From Lacustribacter sp964460315 (GTDB lineage Bacteria > Pseudomonadota > Gammaproteobacteria > Burkholderiales > Burkholderiaceae_A): 64,000 nucleotides of DNA. Made by a program: the position numbers and the translations under genes. The stretch is from the NCBI GenBank assembly GCA_964460315.1, contig CAYWPQ010000003.1, positions 1 through 64,000 of the forward strand, given 5' to 3'. The notes beneath the pieces were generated by a model that made no database searches, was not told where the DNA came from, and was given only the letters and a program-made list of their open reading frames with translations. This document shows, one piece after another, positions 8,416-16,837 of this stretch (positions are counted from its first letter, which is position 1; each line of letters opens with the position of its first letter).

Positions 8416-9183
8416 TCAGGACAACACCCGCCAGAGCCCGACGCCGCTCACGACCACCAGAGCCACCCCCAGAACACGAAAAAAGGTTGGTGTCTCGGCC
8501 GCCACGATACGTTCGTGGGCACGCTGACCAAGAACGTGGCCAAACCATGCACAAGGAAGTAGCCAGAGATGGTGGATAAGCTGAAGATCAACACCCACGA
8601 TGACAAACGAGGTGAGTTTGATCGCGGTCAGAATGAACCAGAGCACAAAGAGTGTGTCTCGTAGCTGATGCTTGGGCACATGCGCCGCAAACACCGGGAT
8701 GATCAGAGGCGCTCCGGTGAGGGATGTGCCTGAAATGTAGGCACCTGCGCCCAAAAGGGCGACATCCACCGTCTTGCTTTGGTTGCGGATGGGGCGGTTC
8801 AAGATGTACCCAATGGCGTAGCCCAACACGATCAGAAAAATGACCGTGCTCATGAGTTTCGGCGGCAGGGTCAAAAGACCTATCACCCCGGCAATCTTCG
8901 GAATGATCATGATCTTCATGGCCTTTTTGAGATAGGCCCAGTGAATCGTGGCCTCAGCCACCTGGGTGGTCGACTTGCGGTGGCTATCCCACATGATCCA
9001 GCCGGAGAACACCAAAAGATGCACGGCGATGATCGGCAGGAACACGAGGGGGTCATTCAGAATGAGCAGAAGAAACGGCAAGGCCAGCACCGCGCCGCCG
9101 AAGCCAAGCCCACTTCGAACAAAGCCACTCCAAACAAAGACCAGGCCAATCAGCAGGTACTGCCACCACAAGAGTTCAGTCAT
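8416..9183 (-). CDS. TauE/SafE-family sulfite/anion exporter
   Basis: A 255-residue integral membrane protein with about eight hydrophobic segments. The N-terminal repeat FVWSGFVRSGLGFGGAVLALPFLLL and the second-half AGAYISGTSLTGAPLIIPVFAAH carry the small-residue glycine motifs of TauE/SafE exporters, which move sulfite, sulfoacetate or related organosulfur anions out of the cell. ATG 9183 was chosen over TTG 9189. It is the first gene of a likely two-gene operon with the YhiN-type flavoprotein. The substrate cannot be inferred from the sequence. Confidence 0.85.
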   Translation of the reverse strand: MTELLWWQYLLIGLVFVWSGFVRSGLGFGGAVLALPFLLLILNDPLVFLPIIAVHLLVFSGWIMWDSHRKSTTQVAEATIHWAYLKKAMKIMIIPKIAGVIGLLTLPPKLMSTVIFLIVLGYAIGYILNRPIRNQSKTVDVALLGAGAYISGTSLTGAPLIIPVFAAHVPKHQLRDTLFVLWFILTAIKLTSFVIVGVDLQLIHHLWLLPCAWFGHVLGQRAHERIVAAETPTFFRVLGVALVVVSGVGLWRVLS

Positions 9184-9219
9184 GGCCAAATTCTATGCGG
9201 TTTCGAAAGGGCATTAGGG

Positions 9220-9274
9220 CAAATCAGGGGATATGACAACGCCGATTTTCCTTAGACTGCATTTTGGATATTCT
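9220..9274 (+). repeat. Left copy of a 55-base direct repeat at the N gap
   Basis: These 55 bases end exactly where the run of N begins and are identical, base for base, to 9375-9429. The pattern is what two assembly contigs sharing a terminal k-mer of 55 look like after scaffolding. The real chromosome most likely has one copy and no gap. Confidence 0.9.
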
Positions 9275-9374
9275 NNNNNNNNNNNNNNNNNNNNNNNNNN
9301 NNNNNNNNNNNNNNNNNNNNNNNNNNNNNNNNNNNNNNNNNNNNNNNNNNNNNNNNNNNNNNNNNNNNNNNNNN
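9275..9374. other. Assembly gap of 100 N
   Basis: Exactly 100 undetermined bases, a conventional placeholder length. It lies between the start of the TauE-like gene and the exported methyltransferase-like gene. Given the identical 55-base flanks, the true gap length is probably zero or negative. Confidence 0.95.
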
Positions 9375-9429
9375 CAAATCAGGGGATATGACAACGCCGA
9401 TTTTCCTTAGACTGCATTTTGGATATTCT
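9375..9429 (+). repeat. Right copy of the 55-base direct repeat at the N gap
   Basis: Identical to 9220-9274 and starting at the first base after the N run. The bases after it (9430-9475) lead into the second methyltransferase-like gene. Apart from this repeat I see no distinct element between 9184 and 9475. Confidence 0.9.
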
Positions 9430-9475
9430 GCAGACATTCACTCCCCCAACCCCCTACCGCGCAAGGTTAACCGCC

Positions 9476-10324
9476 ATGAGAACGAACTTTCGCACTGTCT
9501 TCGGCAGCCTGATGCTTTCGGCTGTTCTGATTCAACCCGCCTGGTCCGAAGGCGTCTTCGGCGATGAAAAGTATCGACCCGAGGTGGGTCAAGAGGGTAA
9601 AGACGTGATCTGGGTTCCCACCCATGATGAACTGGTCGAAAAGATGCTTGAGGTTGCCAAGGTTACCCGCGACGACATTGTCTATGACCTGGGCGCGGGC
9701 GACGGCAAGATTCCTATTTTTGCCGCAAGACAATACGGGGCACGAGCTGTCGGGATTGAGTACAACAAAGACATGGCCGACCTTGCCGTGCGAAACAGCC
9801 AACGTGCGGGCGTGGCCGACAAAGTCAAGATCATCCATGGCGATATTTTTAAAGAAGATTTTTCAGAGGCCACGGTCGTCACGCTCTATCTTCTGCCCGA
9901 TTTAAACCTGAAGCTTCGACCCACCCTGTTGGCCATGAAACCTGGAACGCGCGTGGTGTCGCATGCGTTTCACATGGGCGACTGGGAGCCCGACCAAAAG
10001 ATCGACACGCCCCGAGCCCATGCGTTTTTCTGGGTGGTGCCTGCATCGGTGAAAGGCCGCTGGGATCTCACCGGGGTTAATGGCGAGACCAAAGCCACTC
10101 TCATCCTTCAGCAGCGCTATCAAAAAATTGCGGGAACGCTCACCATCGGCCGAAAGACCCAGCCAATCCTTGGTGCGCAACTCACCGCCGACAAGCTGTC
10201 ATTCCGCTACATCGACAGCGCTGGGCAGCTGCAGTCAGTCACCGCATCGATCACCGGCAATACCCTTGAAGGCGATGCGCGAAGCGGAGACATCCTCGGC
10301 CCCATCCGTGGCGAGCGCCGATAA
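9476..10324 (+). CDS. Exported class I SAM-dependent methyltransferase-like protein, copy 2
   Basis: A 282-residue paralogue of the product of 6333-7220. The first 24 residues form a cleavable signal peptide (RTNFR, hydrophobic core, ...QPAWS-EG). GKDVIWVPTHDELVEKML follows, then motif I VYDLGAGDGKIPI, VGIEYNKDMADLA, HGDIFKEDF and LYLLPDLNLKLRPTLL. The C-terminal domain (from about FWVVPASVKGRWDLTG) is beta-rich and the least conserved part between the copies. ATG 9476 was chosen because it begins the signal peptide. It is separated by one base from the APC permease gene, so the two are probably co-transcribed. Confidence 0.8.
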   Translation: MRTNFRTVFGSLMLSAVLIQPAWSEGVFGDEKYRPEVGQEGKDVIWVPTHDELVEKMLEVAKVTRDDIVYDLGAGDGKIPIFAARQYGARAVGIEYNKDMADLAVRNSQRAGVADKVKIIHGDIFKEDFSEATVVTLYLLPDLNLKLRPTLLAMKPGTRVVSHAFHMGDWEPDQKIDTPRAHAFFWVVPASVKGRWDLTGVNGETKATLILQQRYQKIAGTLTIGRKTQPILGAQLTADKLSFRYIDSAGQLQSVTASITGNTLEGDARSGDILGPIRGERR

Positions 10325-10325
10325 G

Positions 10326-11654
10326 ATGGCCAGCCCAGAGGTTTCGCCCCAACAGCTGCTTGGGCGTTGGGGTGCGATTGCCATCATTGTTGGCATTGTG
10401 GTGGGTGCAGGCATCTTCAAAACACCTTCGATGGTTGCCGGTGTGGCAGGAGACGCAGGCTGGGTGATCGCCATCTGGGTGGTCGGCGCGCTGATTTCCC
10501 TGGCTGGGGCGCTTTGCTATGCAGAACTGTCGTGCGCCTATCCTCACACAGGAGGTGACTACCACTTTCTGGCGCGTGCCTATGGGCGACATGTTTCATT
10601 CCTATACGCCTGGGCCAAGGCCATGGTGATCAACACCGGCGCCATTGCCCTACTTGGCTTTGTCTTCGGCGACTACATGACCCAGGTCATTGCGCTGGGG
10701 GAATACTCCAACGCGATCTGGGCGGCGGGGGTGATTGTGCTGCTGACCTTGGTCAACCTGGCAGGCCTTCATCTGTCTTCCCGTGTCCAGTCGATCATGC
10801 TCTTGGTTGAATTCGTGGGCCTGGCTGCAATTATTGCGGCCGGCTTGATGTTGACTGCACCGGATGCCTCACCCGAGCCGTTTTCATCCACACCTCCGCT
10901 TGGGCTGATGGGTCTTGCCCTGGTGTTTGTACTGCTTACCTTTGGCGGCTGGAATGAAGCGGCTTACATCGCCACAGAAGTCAAAGGTGGAACGCGTCAA
11001 ATTGTTCCCGTCGTGATGATCAGCCTTGGCATCATCACGGTTCTTTACCTGATGATTAATCTTGCTCTGCTTCACGGGCTTGGCCTCCAGGGGCTGGCCA
11101 AAAGTCCTGCCGCAGCGGCGCAGGTGATGGGCGGCGTATTTGGTGAATGGGCAAAAATCATGATGGGCGTGATTGTGGCCTTGGCAGCACTCACCAGCAT
11201 CAACGCCACCATTGTGGTGGGTGCTCGCTCGAACCATGCCTTGGGCCAAGACTGGGCGAAGCTTCGGTTTCTATCTCAGTGGGAGCAAGGCAAGGGTGCG
11301 CCCACGACGGCCTATGTCATTCAGGGGGTGATCGCTCTTTCCCTGGTTGGATTCGGCGCACTTCAGAACGATGGCTTCGAAGCCATGGTGGAATTCACAG
11401 CGCCCGTGTTTTGGATCTTTCTGACCCTGGTGGGGCTCTCGCTTTTTGTTCTTCGCCACCGCGACCCGAACACGGCCCGCCCCTTCAAGGTTCCGTTGTA
11501 CCCCCTGACCCCGCTCTTGTTCGTGGGCTCGTCTGGCTACCTTGCTTACTCAAGCATTGGTTATGCCGCGAGCCAGAACGCGGTGGAGGTGTCGCTCTGG
11601 GTCATGGCAGCGGGCCTGGTGGCCCTTGCCTTGGTCGCCCGAGCGAAGACCTAG
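10326..11654 (+). CDS. APC-superfamily amino acid permease
   Basis: A 442-residue inner membrane transporter with about twelve hydrophobic segments. The first, AIIVGIVVGAGIFKTPS, carries the GAGIF unwound-helix motif of APC transporters that binds the substrate backbone. LCYAELSCAYPHTGGDYHFL matches the conserved region after helix 2. A longer in-frame extension to 10080 was rejected because it would lie across the methyltransferase-like gene. ATG 10326 starts one base after that gene's stop. The 3' end overlaps dctM (convergent) by four bases. Substrate probably an amino acid or polyamine; not resolvable. Confidence 0.85.
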   Translation: MASPEVSPQQLLGRWGAIAIIVGIVVGAGIFKTPSMVAGVAGDAGWVIAIWVVGALISLAGALCYAELSCAYPHTGGDYHFLARAYGRHVSFLYAWAKAMVINTGAIALLGFVFGDYMTQVIALGEYSNAIWAAGVIVLLTLVNLAGLHLSSRVQSIMLLVEFVGLAAIIAAGLMLTAPDASPEPFSSTPPLGLMGLALVFVLLTFGGWNEAAYIATEVKGGTRQIVPVVMISLGIITVLYLMINLALLHGLGLQGLAKSPAAAAQVMGGVFGEWAKIMMGVIVALAALTSINATIVVGARSNHALGQDWAKLRFLSQWEQGKGAPTTAYVIQGVIALSLVGFGALQNDGFEAMVEFTAPVFWIFLTLVGLSLFVLRHRDPNTARPFKVPLYPLTPLLFVGSSGYLAYSSIGYAASQNAVEVSLWVMAAGLVALALVARAKT

Positions 11655-12961
11655 CCCATGGCCTTATTCGGAAGCCAGAGAACGATCTCGGGGAAGATGG
11701 CCAGGATCACCGTGAAGACCATCATGATCACGACGAATGGCAGAGAGCCCAGCAAGATATCCTTGATCGACACCTGAGGCACCACACCTTTCAAAACAAA
11801 AAGGTTCAGCCCAACGGGTGGCGTGATCAGGCCAATCTCCATGTTGATGGTCAGAATCACCGCGAACCAGATGAGGTCGAACTGATTGGCTTCAAGCACG
11901 GGGGTGAGCACCGGCATGATCATCAAAATAATGGCCACCGGCGGAAGAAAACACCCGGCAATCAGAAGGAAGACGCTGATGGCGGCCAGCAATACCCAGC
12001 GGTTAAGTTCGAGCGCCACCAGCCATTCAGCGGTGGACTGGGTGATGTAAAGCAGCGACATCATGTAGGAAAAAACGCCCGCGGCGGCAATGATCATCAG
12101 GATCATGGTCGATTCACGCATGGTCTCGCGGAAAATACGCCACTGATCGCCCATGGATCGTTCTTTGTAAATCACCACCACCAAGAGCATGGCAAAAGCT
12201 GCCGACAAGGCTGCAACCTCGGATGGCGTCGCAATTCCACCGTACATGGCGTACGCAATGGCAATCACCACCAAAATGAAGGGCGAGACTCGACCGAGGC
12301 CCTCAAACTTCTGCGACATGGTGTAGTACACCACTGGCTCGCTTTGGTCACGCTTGTCTTTGCGCCAGCTGACCAGCCATGCGTAAATAGCGAAAAGCAA
12401 CACAAGAAGAATGCCAGGAATCACGCCAGCAAGAAACAAACGACCAATGGATGTCTCGGTGGTTAGCCCATAGAGAATCATGGTGATCGAGGGCGGAATA
12501 AGAATGCCAAGGGTGCCACCGGCGCATACCGAACCGGTGGCAAGACGAACGGGAATGCCGCGCTTGAGCATCTCCGGGACACCCGCCTTGCCAATGGCTG
12601 CGGCGGTGGCCGGGCTTGAACCGCTGATGCCGGAAAAAATTCCACAGGCCAGAATGTTGGCAATCACCAGCCCACCCGGCACACGGTCAAGCCATCGATG
12701 CAAGGATTCATAAATATCGCGCCCCGCATTCGAGCCACCCACCGCCGAACCCAGCAGAATGAACAAGGGAATGGTGAGGAGCGCAAACGAAGCGAGTTCA
12801 TCAATCATCACGATTGGAATGTTGGCCAGTGCGCCAACACCCTTGACCGCCACCAAGGAGCCCACCGAGACCAGGATCAAGCCCCATGCAATGGGAAGAC
12901 CGGAAAACAGCACCACCAGTGTGATGGCCATAATCAAAAAACCCATCTGCAGCTCAGACAT
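11651..12961 (-). CDS. dctM: TRAP transporter large permease subunit DctM
   Basis: A 436-residue protein with about twelve or more membrane segments, the ion-coupled translocation subunit of a tripartite ATP-independent periplasmic transporter. Signature stretches are FALLTIPLFILLGSAVGGS, GISGSSPATAAAIGKAGVPEML, GGTLGILIPPSITMILYG and MEIGLITPPVGLNLFVLKG. The start ATG 12961 overlaps the end of dctQ by eight bases, so the two are translated together. With DctQ and DctP it imports an organic acid anion. The cargo is not defined by the sequence. Confidence 0.95.
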   Translation of the reverse strand: MSELQMGFLIMAITLVVLFSGLPIAWGLILVSVGSLVAVKGVGALANIPIVMIDELASFALLTIPLFILLGSAVGGSNAGRDIYESLHRWLDRVPGGLVIANILACGIFSGISGSSPATAAAIGKAGVPEMLKRGIPVRLATGSVCAGGTLGILIPPSITMILYGLTTETSIGRLFLAGVIPGILLVLLFAIYAWLVSWRKDKRDQSEPVVYYTMSQKFEGLGRVSPFILVVIAIAYAMYGGIATPSEVAALSAAFAMLLVVVIYKERSMGDQWRIFRETMRESTMILMIIAAAGVFSYMMSLLYITQSTAEWLVALELNRWVLLAAISVFLLIAGCFLPPVAIILMIMPVLTPVLEANQFDLIWFAVILTINMEIGLITPPVGLNLFVLKGVVPQVSIKDILLGSLPFVVIMMVFTVILAIFPEIVLWLPNKAMG

Positions 12962-13448
12962 GCTTGACCTCCAGCGTCTTGTTTCCCGACGTCAGAATGG
13001 CGATGTACTGCAGCGCAGTGAGCCCAAAACCAATCGGCATCATGGCGTAAAGCGGCCACTTGGGCGGCCCCCACATGCTTTCTGTACGATCGTTTTTAAT
13101 ATAAGCGTCTAGCGTGAATTCAAAACAAATCCAGGCCAGAAAAACACAAACCAAGAGCCCCAAAAGATTGGCAATGACATCAAGCTTTTTGGCTGAGGCC
13201 TGAGACATGTAATGCCCCAAAAGGTCAACACCCACATGCCCCTTGGTCAACAGGGTGTAGGGCGACGCCAGAAATAGACTGGCCACCATGAGGAAAATCG
13301 AGAGCTCAAGTTCCCAAGAGGTGGAATTTCCTAGCGTTCGCGTGGTCACCATCCAGACAATGACCAGGCCTGCAATCGCGAGAAGCAACGATGCCAAAAC
13401 TGCACAGGCCTTCGACACCTTGGTCATCAGTTGATAAAAGGGGCTCAT
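12954..13448 (-). CDS. dctQ: TRAP transporter small permease subunit DctQ
   Basis: A 164-residue protein with four hydrophobic segments, the size and topology of the small TRAP membrane subunit. The stretch LGNSTSWELELSIFLMVASLFLASPYTLLTKGHVGVDLL is typical (conserved Trp-Glu pair and HVxVDxL). The start ATG 13448 follows a stem-loop after dctP. The 3' end overlaps the dctM start. Assigned from both sequence and position between dctP and dctM. Confidence 0.93.
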   Translation of the reverse strand: MSPFYQLMTKVSKACAVLASLLLAIAGLVIVWMVTTRTLGNSTSWELELSIFLMVASLFLASPYTLLTKGHVGVDLLGHYMSQASAKKLDVIANLLGLLVCVFLAWICFEFTLDAYIKNDRTESMWGPPKWPLYAMMPIGFGLTALQYIAILTSGNKTLEVKHV

Positions 13449-13462
13449 GAAATAGGCTTTTT

Positions 13463-13499
13463 ATAAAAAGAAATCCCGGCGCTGCCGTGCCGCCGGGAT
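13463..13499 (-). terminator. Stem-loop with U-tract between dctP and dctQ
   Basis: On the minus strand ATCCCGGCG pairs perfectly with CGCCGGGAT (arms 13491-13499 and 13473-13481, nine-base loop), followed by TTTCTTTTT. It lies directly downstream of dctP (stop 13517) and before dctQ. It reads as an intrinsic terminator or partial terminator. A leaky one would let the binding protein be made in excess of the membrane subunits. Confidence 0.75.
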
Positions 13500-13516
13500 G
13501 GTTGAGTCAGGAAAAA

Positions 13517-14521
13517 TTACTTGGCTTTTTGCAGGTCATCAAGAATGGATTTAGCCAAAGGCGAGATGGCCGCATATTCAGGATAGGCCGTCTTTTTCGC
13601 CAGCGCGATCCACTGATCGAACTCAGCCTTGGTCAGGACATGGGTTTGGCCGCCCGCCTTTTTATAGGCTGCCTCCATGTCGGCAACGGCTTTACGCTGC
13701 TGCTCCAAAAAGAACTGATCACTTTTTTCCGCAGCCTCTTCAAAGATTTTCTTCTGGGCTGGCGTCAGCTTGTTGTAGGCCGCTGTGGACATGACCAGAG
13801 GCTGAAGAAGCATCCAGAGGGTCTGATCGCCTGGCAGCGTCGCCATCTTGGTCTGCTCATAAAGACGCATGCTCACAAACGTCTCGGCCGAGGTCAGGCC
13901 GCCGGTCAGCACGCCCGACTGGAGCGCAGGATAGAACTCGCTCGAGGCCATTGCAGACACCGAGGCGCCCGCGGCTTTCAGCATGGACTCAAACGTTGGG
14001 TCTGCTGCACGCATCTTTTGGCCCGAAACACTGGCGGGGTTGGTGATCATCTTGTCTTTGGTTGCGAAACCGCCCGGCGTCCACCACCAGGTGATGATGC
14101 GAAAGCCATGTTTGGCGGAAAGATCTTGCATCTTTTGGTAGTAAGGCGACTTCTTCAGACGCATGGCGAAATCAAGATTCGGGATGGCGCCAGGAAGAAT
14201 CACACCGGAGAATTCCTTGGCCTTGCCTACGGCATAGGACATGGGAAAGATGGCCATTTCTAGCGTGCCATTTTGAAGTGCATCCAGCTGGGCCACGGGC
14301 TTAATGCCAAGTGAGGAGCTGGGGTAGATTCGGAACTTCAGTCCCGGATCTTTTTTATTGACTTCTTCAATAAAGAGTCTTGCTGCGACGTCGCGCGCGT
14401 CGGAGTTGGCCTTCCACTGGTGCGAAATCTTAATTTCCTGAGCGGCAGCGGGTGCGGCCAAAAGGCTCACGGACAAAAGCCCCGCAATGACGCCAAGGGC
14501 GCCTCGGTAGTTCATAGTCAT
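13517..14521 (-). CDS. dctP: TRAP transporter periplasmic substrate-binding protein DctP
   Basis: A 334-residue secreted protein. A signal peptide (hydrophobic core GVIAGLLSVSLLAAPAAAQ, cleavage after AAAQ or nearby) precedes the mature start EIKISHQWKANSD. Family features follow: FIEEVNKKDPGLKFRIYPSSSLG, QLDALQNGTLEMAIFP, and GQKMRAADPTFESMLKAAGAS, the region with the arginine that binds a carboxylate in most DctP proteins. ATG 14521 has AAGGAG eight bases upstream. First gene of dctPQM. The ligand is probably an organic acid. Confidence 0.93.
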   Translation of the reverse strand: MTMNYRGALGVIAGLLSVSLLAAPAAAQEIKISHQWKANSDARDVAARLFIEEVNKKDPGLKFRIYPSSSLGIKPVAQLDALQNGTLEMAIFPMSYAVGKAKEFSGVILPGAIPNLDFAMRLKKSPYYQKMQDLSAKHGFRIITWWWTPGGFATKDKMITNPASVSGQKMRAADPTFESMLKAAGASVSAMASSEFYPALQSGVLTGGLTSAETFVSMRLYEQTKMATLPGDQTLWMLLQPLVMSTAAYNKLTPAQKKIFEEAAEKSDQFFLEQQRKAVADMEAAYKKAGGQTHVLTKAEFDQWIALAKKTAYPEYAAISPLAKSILDDLQKAK

Positions 14522-14663
14522 TGAATGGTCTCCTTGGTTATCAACAGCTTCCGGGATCTTGTTTCATAACCCGGCAAACCACACTCGGGGAAATCCCCCG
14601 ATTGGGCGGGGATAATTCCGCCTCGCCAAAGGTTCCTGGGAAAGGACATGCCATAATTTCGGC

Positions 14664-14939
14664 ATGACTAGACTCGTTCAATGCATTAAGTTGGGTGTCG
14701 AGGCCGAAGGAATGGATTTCCCACCGGTACCCGGCGAACTTGGAAAAAAGATCTGGCTTTCGGTCTCGAAGCAGGCCTGGCAAGACTGGCTCAAGCATCA
14801 GACCATGCTGGTGAATGAATATCGGCTTAATTTGTCTGACCCTAAAGCCAGGAAGTACCTGCTTCAGCAGCTCGAAAACCACTTCTTCGGAACCGGTGCG
14901 GATCAGGCGTCGGGCTTCGTCCCGCCAAGCAACAGCTAG
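14664..14939 (+). CDS. yggX: YggX-family Fe(2+)-trafficking / oxidative damage protection protein
   Basis: A 91-residue cytoplasmic protein, the usual length. TRLVQCIKLGVEAEGMDFPPVPGELGKKIW carries the conserved N-terminal Cys and the PGELG motif, and ISxxAWxxWxxHQTMLVNEYRLN is conserved too (here SVSKQAWQDWLKHQTMLVNE). In enteric bacteria YggX protects Fe-S clusters from superoxide and has been linked to iron delivery. A CATAAT box at 14652-14657 ends six bases before the ATG and no ribosome binding site is suitably placed, so the message may be leaderless. Convergent with phoU. Confidence 0.93.
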   Translation: MTRLVQCIKLGVEAEGMDFPPVPGELGKKIWLSVSKQAWQDWLKHQTMLVNEYRLNLSDPKARKYLLQQLENHFFGTGADQASGFVPPSNS

Positions 14940-14957
14940 GCGCAAGAGGAACCGAAG

Positions 14958-14983
14958 GGTTCAGCCTTCCTGAACCTGTTTTT
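14958..14983 (+). terminator. yggX intrinsic terminator overlapping the phoU stop
   Basis: GGTTCAG (14958-14964) pairs with CTGAACC (14970-14976) around a five-base loop and is followed by TGTTTTT. It starts 19 bases after the yggX stop and covers the last codons of the convergent phoU gene. Confidence 0.75.
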
Positions 14984-15662
14984 CGACCGAATCGATGTCT
15001 TGATGGCGAATGTCACGCCCCTTCACCATGTAGACCACATGCTCGGACATGTTCTTCGAGTGGTCACCAATTCGTTCCAAAGCCTTCGCCACAAACAGCA
15101 GGTCGATCGAACGAGAGATGGTTCTTGAGTCTTCGATCATGTAGCTGATCAGAAGCCTGAGCGTGTTTCTGAACTGATCATCAACACTGACATCTTCGCG
15201 AATGACGTCAGGCAGGGACGTTGGGTCATTGCGGGCGAAGGCGTCTAACGACTGACGCATCATCTTGATGACCACGGTGTACATCGAAGAAAGCTCCACC
15301 TTCGGGGTGAAGGCCGAATTGCTTTCGTGAATAAAGAGCGCCATGCGTGAGATTTTTTCAGCCTCATCACCAATGCGCTCAAGGTCGCGGATCATCTTCA
15401 TGCAGGTCAACACAAAACGCAGATCATAGGCCGTGGGCTGACGACGGGCGATCACATGATTGCACTGGTCATCGATCTCGAGCTCAAGGCGGTTCACCTG
15501 TTTTTCTCGCTGAAGCACGTCTTTTAAGAGGGCGACGTTACCTTCTTCAAGACCTTCAATCGAACTTTTGATCATGCCCTCGACCAGGCCACCAAGTTCG
15601 AGAACGTTGGTGCGAATGGTTTCGAGTTCTTTGTCGTATTCTTTCGAGGTGTGCTGAGGCAT
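14961..15662 (-). CDS. phoU: Phosphate-specific transport system accessory protein PhoU
   Basis: A 233-residue all-helical protein made of two PhoU repeats, each with the metal-site motif ERIGDxxxxI/M (DLERIGDEAEKI about residue 92, ALERIGDHSKNM about 195). PhoU links the Pst transporter to the PhoR/PhoB two-component system and keeps the Pho regulon off when phosphate is plentiful. It normally follows pstB directly. Here about 8.5 kb and several other genes lie between pstB and phoU, and phoB/phoR are not in the window. Confidence 0.95.
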   Translation of the reverse strand: MPQHTSKEYDKELETIRTNVLELGGLVEGMIKSSIEGLEEGNVALLKDVLQREKQVNRLELEIDDQCNHVIARRQPTAYDLRFVLTCMKMIRDLERIGDEAEKISRMALFIHESNSAFTPKVELSSMYTVVIKMMRQSLDAFARNDPTSLPDVIREDVSVDDQFRNTLRLLISYMIEDSRTISRSIDLLFVAKALERIGDHSKNMSEHVVYMVKGRDIRHQDIDSVEKQVQEG

Positions 15663-15711
15663 GGCGAGACCCTTTCGATGAGAGGCCTAGTTTAGATGAG
15701 TCTTGTTGCAG

Positions 15712-16413
15712 TTATGTTTCAGTGATGTTTTCGCCTGGCCCGATGGTCAGCACGCCCTGGGGCGACCCAACCAGAGCCAGGTCGGCGCGCCTTAAGGCAA
15801 AAATACCATTGGTGACGACGCCAGGGATCTGGTTGATCGCCGTTTCCATGGCGACAGGGTCGGTGATGGTCAACCCGTGCACATCCAGAACCGGATGGCC
15901 GTTGTCCGTGAGCACGCCCTGGCGCAGCTTCGGCGTGCCCCCCATGGCCTGAACGGCCCAACTCACGGGATTGATCGCCGACTCGATCACTTCCAGCGGC
16001 AAAGGAAAGCGACCCAGCACCTTCACCTGCTTGCTGGCATCGACAATGCAGATGAACTGACGAGCGGCACTGGCCACAATTTTTTCCTGGGTTAACGCAG
16101 CGCCGCCGCCCTTGATCATGCAAAGCGCTGGGTCGATTTCATCGGCCCCGTCAATGTAGAGATCCATCGGGCCAGAGAGATCAGCAAGGCCAATCACGCG
16201 ATACCCCAACGAACGCAGCCGCTCCGAGCTTCGATGAGAGCTGGACACCGCGGCATCAAGCTTGACACTGGCCTCGGCCAGCGCATCAATGAAACAATCG
16301 ACGGTTGAGCCCGTGCCCACCCCCAGGATCGAACCCGAGACCACCCTGGTGGCCGCCTCTCGCGCCACCGCAACCTTTAATGCGCTTTGATCAGCATTGC
16401 CCATGGTTCGCAT
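15712..16413 (-). CDS. rpiA: Ribose-5-phosphate isomerase A
   Basis: A 233-residue enzyme interconverting ribose 5-phosphate and ribulose 5-phosphate in the pentose phosphate pathway. Motifs in order: GVGTGSTVDCFIDAL (phosphate loop), SSSHRSSERLRSLG, DLYIDGADEIDP (catalytic Asp), MIKGGGAALTQEKIVA (catalytic Glu). The start is uncertain: ATG 16413 (used) or ATG 16404; longer options are not supported by family length. Divergent from the YkgJ-type gene with 34 bases between. Confidence 0.93.
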   Translation of the reverse strand: MRTMGNADQSALKVAVAREAATRVVSGSILGVGTGSTVDCFIDALAEASVKLDAAVSSSHRSSERLRSLGYRVIGLADLSGPMDLYIDGADEIDPALCMIKGGGAALTQEKIVASAARQFICIVDASKQVKVLGRFPLPLEVIESAINPVSWAVQAMGGTPKLRQGVLTDNGHPVLDVHGLTITDPVAMETAINQIPGVVTNGIFALRRADLALVGSPQGVLTIGPGENITET

Positions 16414-16447
16414 ACAATCCAGAAAAATTGAATGAAAGAATTGTGCC

Positions 16448-16837
16448 ATGCCGAAAGCCAAATATGACTGTAGCAAATGCCCCGGCTACTGCTGCAGCTA
16501 CCCCAGAATTACCGTCACGGAAAAAGACGTGCAACGCCTGGCCAAGCATTTCGACATGACCGAGGCCGCTGCCTGGAAGAAGTTCATCACCCAGTACACG
16601 GTGGAAGACGGCGAAGAGGATGCCGGTACCGTCGAAAACATTCTGAAGCACAAAAAAGACACGGTCTATGCCACGATCTGCCAGTTCTTCGATCAAGACG
16701 CCCGCCGCTGCACCATTTACAAGGCGCGTCCTGAAGTCTGCCGCGAATATCCTGACGGCAAGACCTGCGGCTATTACAACTTTCTAAAGTTCGAGCGCAA
16801 ACACCAGGGCGACAAGGACTTTATTCCAAGCGCCTAA
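16448..16837 (+). CDS. YkgJ-family cysteine cluster protein
   Basis: A 129-residue protein with eight cysteines: CSKCPGYCC at the N-terminus, then ATICQFF, RRCTIY, PEVCREYPDGKTC. This CxxCxxxCC...C...C...C arrangement is the YkgJ/UPF0153 pattern, thought to bind zinc or iron. No enzymatic role is established. Divergent from rpiA. The 3' end overlaps arsJ by 17 bases. Confidence 0.85.
   Translation: MPKAKYDCSKCPGYCCSYPRITVTEKDVQRLAKHFDMTEAAAWKKFITQYTVEDGEEDAGTVENILKHKKDTVYATICQFFDQDARRCTIYKARPEVCREYPDGKTCGYYNFLKFERKHQGDKDFIPSA

Noticed and set aside
9220..9429. The 55-base repeats as attachment sites or a mobile-element footprint
   Set aside because: Both copies abut the N run exactly and no integrase or cargo gene is present. 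An assembly overlap explains this better.
11147..12466. A 439-codon plus-strand frame spanning the APC permease end and dctM
   Set aside because: It overlaps two well-supported genes in other frames. Its product is a His/Gly/Asp-rich run without hydrophobic structure.
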